Below, piece by piece: positions 57,850 to 64,000 of a stretch of DNA of 64,000 bases; the first letter of the stretch is position 1, and every line of letters begins with the position of its first letter. Both the position numbers and the translations under genes were made by a program. Source of the DNA: Delphinapterus leucas (Eukaryota; Chordata; Mammalia; Artiodactyla; Monodontidae). Where the stretch lies: the NCBI RefSeq assembly GCF_002288925.2, contig NW_022098036.1, positions 40,582,614 to 40,646,613 of the forward strand, in the 5' to 3' direction. The notes under the pieces are model-generated. The model saw only the letters and a program-made list of their open reading frames with translations, was not told the DNA's origin and did not search any database.

Positions 57850-59610
57850 GATTCTACCTAAATATTTTAGTTAGAAAAACTTTGAAGGATTTTACTTAAA
57901 TATTTTCAACATTTAACACCAAAATATATAAAGTAAATATTATCACACTTAAACAAAGAAATGGACAGCAATATAGTAAGAGTAGGGGAATGTAATACCG
58001 AATTTTAACAGTAGATAGATCATCCAGGAAAAAAATCAATGAAAAATATTGACCTTAAATGACATTTTAGACCAATTAACATATATATACAAAAAATTCC
58101 ATACAAAAGCAACAGAATACACATTCTTCTCATGCACATATGGATTATTCTCTAGGAAAGATTGTATGTTAGGCCACAAAACAAGTCTTAATAAATTTAA
58201 GAAGATTAAAATCATATCAAGCATTTTTTCCAACTAAATGGCATGAAACTAGCAATCAATCCTTCTCAAACTCTTGCACATAATTGAAGAGGAAGGAACA
58301 CTTCCAAATGCATTTTATAAGGCCAGCATTACCCTGATAACAAAATTAGACAGGTATGCCATACAAAAGTTACAGGCCAATATCCATGATGAACACAGAT
58401 GCAAAAATTCTCAATAAACATTATCAAACTGAATTCAACAATATATTAAAAGGATCATACACCATGATCCAGTGGGATTTATTCCACGGATAAAAGGATA
58501 GTTTGACATCCACCAATCAATCAATGTGATACACCACATTAACAAAATTAAAGATAAAAATCATATGATCATTTCAATAGATGCAGAAAAAGCATCTGAC
58601 AAAATTAAACATGCTTTCATGGTAAAAATTCTCAGCAAACTAGGAATAAAAGAAATTACTTCAACACAATTAAGGTCAGATATGATAAGTACACAGCTAT
58701 TTAGTGATGACAAGCTAAAAGCTTTTCCTCTAAGATCAGGAACAAGATAAGTGTGGCCACTATCACCACTGATATTATACACAGTACTAGAAATCCTACT
58801 CAGAGCAATTAGGCAGGAAGAAAGAAATAAAAAGCATGAAAATCAGAGAGGAAGAAGTACAACTGTCACTAATTGCAGATGGCATGATATGATATATAGA
58901 GAACCCTAAAGACCCTACCAAAAAACTGTTAGAACTAATAATTCAGTAAGTTGCAGGATACAAAAGCAATATAAAAAAGTGTTGCATTTCTATACACTAA
59001 TATCAAATTATCAGCAGGAGAAATTAAGAAATTTTTCCTATTTACAGTTGCACCCAAAAGAGTAAAACACCTAGGAATGAATTTTACCAAGATGAGGAAA
59101 GACCTGTACTCTGAAAACTATAGCCCCTTAATGAAAAAAAATATTGAAGAAGACATAAATAAATTTAAAGCTATTTTAAGCTCATGCACTGGCAGAATTA
59201 ATATGGTACAAATTTGTATACTACCCAAAGAAATCTACAGATTCAATGCAATCCCTATAAAAAGTTAAATGGTATTTTTCACAAATACAGAAGAATTTTT
59301 AAATTGTGTGGAACCACAAGAACCTCAAATAGACAAACCAATCTTGAGATAGAAGAACAAGCCTGGAGGTAACACACTCTCTGATTGCAAAGTGTATTGT
59401 AAAGCTTTAGTAATCAAAACAGTGTGGTGTTGGCATAAAAACAGAAACATAAAGTAAGAGTAGAGAGCCCAGAAATAAAACCAGACATGTATGGTCAATT
59501 AATTTATGACAAAAGGCCACTCATGACCACATGGATAGATCTTGAGTGCATTATGCTAAGTGAAGTAAGCAAGACAGAGAGATCTCACTTATATGTGGAA
59601 TCTAAAAATA
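57850..59610 (+). pseudogene. L1-G ORF2 remnant
   Basis: Endonuclease part at 58049-58237 ('..FHTKATEYTFFSCTYGLF'), RT part at 58526-58750 ('..[19 protein letters not shown]', '..KAFPLRSGTR') and thumb part at 59077-59268 ('..DLYSENYSPLMKKNIEEDI'). The active site reads 'IADGM' with GAT GGC at 58878-58883, the same second-Asp-to-Gly change as in L1-B. Two large deletions and many stops make it non-functional. Confidence 0.85.
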
Positions 59611-59907
59611 AATAAATTAATAATAAGCTCATAGATACAGAGAACACATTGGTGGTTGCCTGAGGTGGGGGGTTGGGCGTGTTGGGGTAAAGTGAGTGAA
59701 GATGGTCAAAAGTACAAACTTCCAGTTATAAAATAAATATGTCACTGGGATGTAATGTACAGCATGGTGGCCATAGTTAATAATACTATATTGCATATTT
59801 GAAAGTTGCTAAGAACGTAGATCTGAAAAGTTCTCATCACAAGGAAAAAAAAAGTGTGCAACTATGTATGGTGAAGGATGTTAACTAGACCTGTGGTGAC
59901 TATTTCC

Positions 59908-59923
59908 ATATATATGTGTGTGT

Positions 59924-59954
<31 letters not shown>

Positions 59955-59963
59955 CACACACAT
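59908..59963. repeat. TA/TG-rich microsatellite in L1-G 3' UTR
   Basis: Mixed (TG)n, (TA)n and (CA)n run in the L1 3' UTR; the TG and CA ends are self-complementary. Confidence 0.9.
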
Positions 59964-60074
59964 ACCAAATCATGTTATACAACTGAAACTAATATATTGT
60001 TATATGTCAATTATATCTCAATAAAAATGAAAGTAATTAATATTTAATGTAACTATGACTCTGGATGGATTTAG

Positions 60075-60479
60075 TTTTGTTTTCTGTTTGGCCCCTTGTT
60101 TTTTCATCCTCTATTTTGTTGATATTTTCAAAAAAAAATGGCTTTGCAAATTTTCTCTATTTGTTTTCTATTGTGTTGATTTCTACTCTTTATTATTTTC
60201 TTCCTTCTAATAGCTTTGGGTTTGCTTTATTAGTTTTCTACCTGCTCGTAATTCTTGGTATTTTAATGACTTTTTTAATATAAGTAAAAAATATATATGG
60301 TCATTGAGCATAGTCATGAGAGTTCCTTCAAAGTACTCGTTTTTCTTGAAAATTAGTCTTATAATTCTGGTTTTGTATGCCAAGTATTTTTGAACTGTAT
60401 TATTTATGTATTGAATGTTTTTTGTGGAGACTCTGACTTTTTACTCCTCCAAAGAGTACAGCTGTTTTAGTTTTAGTAG
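60075..60479 (-). mobile_element. Very old L1 fragment
   Basis: Antisense L1 ORF2 words, weak: 'ttctattgtgttgatttcta', 'tttattattttcttccttct' and 'tagctttgggtttgcttta'. It is separated from its probable continuation (60920 onward) by the insertion at 60494-60905. Confidence 0.6.
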
Positions 60480-60493
60480 GCAATTAACTTTCT

Positions 60494-60905
60494 CTCTCTT
60501 TTGTTTTTTTTGGAACAAGCGTTTTTTTTTTTTTTTAATTGAATTTTAGTTGATTTTTTACTAGTCTCTTTCTCTTTTGTTTTTTTTGGAACAAGCGTTT
60601 TTTTTTTTTTAATTGAAGTTTAGTTGATTTATAATATATATTCAGGTGTACAGCATTGTGATTCAGTATTTTTATGGATTATACTCCATTAAAAGTTATT
60701 ATAAGAAAAAAAAAGTTATTATAAGATAATAGCTGTAATTCCCTGGGCTATACATTATATCCTTGTTGCTTATCTATTTTATACATAGTAGTTTGTATTT
60801 TTTAATCCCTTTCCCCTATTTTGTCTCTCCCATTTTCCCTCCTCCCTTTGTAACCACTAGTTTATTTTCTATCACTGTGAGTCTGTTTCTGTTTTGCTAT
60901 ATACA
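60494..60905 (-). mobile_element. 5'-truncated L1 tail with duplicated 3' terminus
   Basis: An antisense L1 3' UTR of about 290 bp (60611-60905). The TSD 'gcaattaactttct' is at 60480-60493 and 60906-60919. On the poly(T) side the junction is doubled: a block of 'ttttggaacaagcg', oligo(T), then 'aattgaa.tttagttgat' occurs twice, about 76 bases apart (60491-60566 and 60567-60640). The 'ggaacaagcg' segment beyond the A tail is not L1, so it may be a short 3' transduction that was then tandemly duplicated. Confidence 0.85.
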
Positions 60906-60919
60906 GCAATTAACTTTCT

Positions 60920-61330
60920 TAAATTCACTTTGCAACCTCTGTCTTTCCTTTGATTGGTTTTGTCATTTTTGCCTTAGGTCAAGCCAATTTGAGTCCACTT
61001 CAACACTCTATGATTTTCAGCTCAGTTAGAGTTCAGGAAGAATTTATACACAGCATTTGGGGCTCTTCTTCTCTTGATCTCTGTTTTTTTAAGGTCACTC
61101 CCTCTTGTCTTTCCAGCTATTCTGGTTGCCCCGCTCTCTGGATTTTCCGCTCCAAAGCATAAGGGTGTGTTACCTGAGTTTTAGTACCCTGCAGCATGCT
61201 GCAACAGTTGTCTGCCTTCAGGAAAAAGCCCAAACTTGGAAAACTCACCATGTAACAGACTCTTTTCCAAAATTTGGACTACTCTCCAAAAGCTACCTGC
61301 CTTTTCTCCTTCTCGTGAAGTTTCATTTTG
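60920..61330 (-). mobile_element. Possible very old L1 leader-like sequence
   Basis: A less AT-rich stretch ('ggttgccccgctctctgga', 'gcagcatgctgcaacagttg', 'gaaaactcaccatgtaacag') resembling an old dispersed repeat, perhaps an L1M/HAL1 5' region continuing from 60479. Not certain. Confidence 0.35.
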
Positions 61331-61439
61331 TATGTTTTCAGTTTTTATTTGTTATCTTCTGGAGAATTGCTCTGTTAGGAATTTACTACATAATACTAGA
61401 AGCCAAAATCTGGGAGCAATTCTTTAAAATATCTTTTTT

Positions 61440-64000
61440 TAGAGAATATGCATTTTCCCACATAAATTATATAGGAAATAATAATATTGATAATTAGTCT
61501 CATCATCTAATACCTAAATTTATTGACTTTTCATATCTATTGTAAGGTAATCTGTATATTGATTTTTTTCCAAGTGGCAATAGGAAATATTAAAGCATTG
61601 CAATCTGGAAAGATGATGGGTTTGCTAATTCATTTGTTATTTGGAATAAATATAATTATCTCTGTAGTATAGCGCTACCTATATTTCTTTGGAACAATGT
61701 TGAAATTCTCATTTTTCCACAGTAGCTTAAATAGTAAGCTTTAAGATGAAGATCACAAACATATTGCAGTTTAGGTAGTCTATTTACTTACATTACTATA
61801 AACCACATATGAAGCTGATGTGGATATATGTAATACAATATATAGTAAGGTAATATGTAAAGTGATATAAGAAAGGGTTCCTGGTGTATTAGCATAAATA
61901 TGAGAGAGATTAGACCCCTTTAATATTATTTGGTGATATATTTTAAAGTATCTGGAAGGTAGATATAATTTTCAGTTGTCATATTTAAGTGTATAATTGT
62001 TAATAAAATATTATTTGAGAACTGTTTCATTTTAGTGAACATTTTTGTCCAATAATAAATTTTACAATTATATACCAAGGACTGAGTTTAAATTTTACAT
62101 AGCTAATAATTTTCAGTTTTATGGCAAATTATTCCTTATAATAATAATTTCTTCATCATTTAAGAAAATGAATCAAGATGAAAAAATGAAGAAATGATAA
62201 GCTGAATTTGGGCATAAGGGATTAAATTGAATTAGTAAACTTAAGCTATTTTAATGCAAACATTTTCAATAAGCATTTTATCTATTTTTCTATTTAGCTT
62301 TGTTCCAGTGAAGTACAAATGGCATCTAGGAAGAATCAGATTAGTTTAAAACCATTAAGTGGGAAAAACAGTCTGTTCACTTTTACTTTAGATTGGAACT
62401 TTTAAAACTTTATTTAAAATTAAAGATTATTTATAATATGTGAGCATAGGAATAATTTACCTTCTCATTTGACAAGATTCAACAGCAAGATGAAGTTGGG
62501 TGAAACGTTGCTTTTAATAAGAGCTTTCCAAAGAATAGGCATTTGCAAAAGACAGATGGGTGGACTAACTGAGCTAAGTGTATTAGAATCTGCTCAGATA
62601 TTGGTTGGATGTCAGCCAATACATTGACACATGGCCCTGGGTCACTGAGTGCTAAGACCAAGGGTTAAACACTCCATACATAAAATGGCAATGTATTGTT
62701 TTAAGACATAATTGGAGTGAAATGTACAATTTATAGCATCTTTCTTTAAGTGGTGGTTTTAGTTATGTCCCAAATGTGGCTGTTGCATTAAAGTCTTTTT
62801 CTTTAAAAATTGCATAAACAAGCCCTTTACTCCACCTTGCAAGTCCTTACTGTTAGTGTGAAGAATTTTTCAGTTCACTAGGAATAGAAATTGAAAAACC
62901 TCGAAACTGGCCTTTTTGTTGTAGTTTTTGGCAGATGAAAAAAATTAAACAACCCAGCAATGAAAATAAATTGGTATGGTTGGCCACGAGGTAATATCAG
63001 TACAGGGGGAACAGAGAATATAAATTTCTGCTCAAACTGATAAAATAAGAAAGGCTTAATAGGCAGATAAATTTCATCTCCACTATAAGCATTCTTGCTA
63101 ATTGGAAATGGAGTTTAAGTTGCCTGGAATAAGGTCAGGTTATGTGATCCAAACATAATGGTGTATAACACTTGAAAAAAAACAATCTGTTTTCTAACAT
63201 GACAAGAATGGTGTGCAGTTAATAATAGAGGGGAAAAGGCCAGTCTTTTCAGATACCCTTGACTTCACCTAGGACAAAAAAAAATCACTTCTGCTGCTGT
63301 GAGCTACTTACTTTCTTCCTGGTCATTATTGTTTAGTTATGTTTTAGTGATGAAATCTATCATTACTGACTTTATTGATGTTAAAGTTGATTTATTTGTG
63401 TGCCTGTTGAATAAAAAGAGCATTATGTCTGCATTCACATTGCTGAGTACTTGAGAAAGAAAGTGTAGCTTCAACTTAATTGTCTTTTGCTGGTTCACTT
63501 ACCCTCTAATATCAGTTTGAAAACAAAAAGTACCAAATCAAGTGACAATGAAGAACTGCTAGCCCTAAAGTGTGTGTTGGCTCACTGTTTTTGTTGTTGT
63601 TTGATGTTGTAGATCAAAGAACTTAAATTCACTTGTAATTTTCAAACATTACCACCAGAAAGACATATCTATTTAAAACAGAATTCTGTATTTTAACTCT
63701 TTGCCAGTTGTTCCTTGGATACCAGAAATTGGTAAAAGGTAAACACCAAATTATGGCCAAACATCCCAATTTATTTTCATTGTTGTTTTTTTCCTTCCAT
63801 CTGTCAAAAAAACACAACAAAAAGGCCAGTTTTGAGGTTTCAATTTCTATTCTTTGCATAAATAAGTAAATTAACAATGAATTAGTGAAATTTTCATTGT
63901 TTAGAATAGAATTATTAATCTGTCAGTACTTGGTTTATTGGGTAACTGGATATTTTATCTCCTCCTATTAATTGTTTTGTGGGATCAAAAGGGAGGCACT
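61440..64000. other. Repeat-poor non-coding DNA; no gene recognised
   Basis: The longest stretch in the window without a recognisable transposon. No frame over about 82 residues, and none with a known domain. From about 62300 on, the sequence has an even composition and no interspersed insertion, which makes it a candidate for conserved non-coding DNA, but conservation cannot be judged from one sequence. Confidence 0.5.

Larger units (their letters stand above)
57780..60030 (+). mobile_element. Old 5'-truncated L1 copy L1-G
   Basis: Plus-strand old (L1MB-like) element beginning in the endonuclease domain (57850-58250), with a deletion into RT at about 58255. RT and thumb run to about 59515, a second deletion follows, then the ORF2 end and 3' UTR to 'tcaattatatctcaataaaa' at about 60025. 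It follows L1-F but is older and separate: L1-F's right TSD (57666-57677) lies between them. Confidence 0.85.

Overview
The window is mammalian nuclear DNA, almost certainly from a cetacean. The deciding evidence is the set of tRNA-derived SINEs that open with a 'gggcttccctggtggcgcag' head, carry pol III A and B boxes and end in A-rich or (TAAA)n tails. These are CHR-type SINEs of the Cetacea/hippo/ruminant group. No BovB or Bov-tA elements, which a ruminant window this size should contain, are recognisable. The base composition is AT-rich. I found no host protein-coding gene, no rRNA, no free-standing tRNA gene and no CRISPR. Every long open frame I can identify is a piece of LINE-1 (L1) or a frame inside an L1 5' UTR.

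Layout. 1-6535: minus-strand L1 (L1-A) cut by the window edge, with an unusually long 5' UTR. 6855-8640: old L1M 3' UTR holding a younger L1 tail and a SINE, followed by a second SINE. 8660-12010: two older minus-strand L1 pieces, one split by a SINE, then a MIR. 13025-19446: full-length minus-strand L1-C between perfect 15-bp target-site duplications (TSDs), itself carrying a short SINE. 19447-25109: mostly unique DNA with MIRs, an L3/CR1 3' end and an old L1 split by a younger 5'-truncated L1. 25110-32545: near-complete old minus-strand L1-D holding a Tigger DNA transposon. 33230-34770: very old L1 debris. 36238-42735: near-full-length plus-strand L1-E with a nested L1 tail. 42740-49168: L1M 3' UTR, then old plus-strand L1-B with two SINEs, an inverted L1 tail and a 45-bp micro-insertion. 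49169-54526: unique DNA, a compound microsatellite, two L2 3' ends and a young SINE. 54527-57677: an ORF1-only L1 with a TSD, split by a 698-bp solo LTR. 57780-60030: another old plus-strand L1. 60075-61330: old L1 debris with a short L1 tail. 61440-64000: repeat-poor DNA.

These parts do not cooperate as genes. The region is a layered record of retrotransposition: DNA transposon and MIR/L2/L3 remnants, old L1M, cetartiodactyl L1, a retroviral LTR, then CHR SINEs and young L1 tails. All L1 ORFs examined are broken by stops, frameshifts, deletions or insertions, so no autonomous element is present. I found no new biological system. The most interesting items are a TSD-flanked L1 that ends inside ORF1, a tiny TPRT-like insertion, a long L1 5' UTR with a T-rich tandem block, and two L1 copies sharing the same reverse-transcriptase active-site substitution. 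All repeat names rest on recalled families and were not checked by a search; boundaries without a TSD are approximate.
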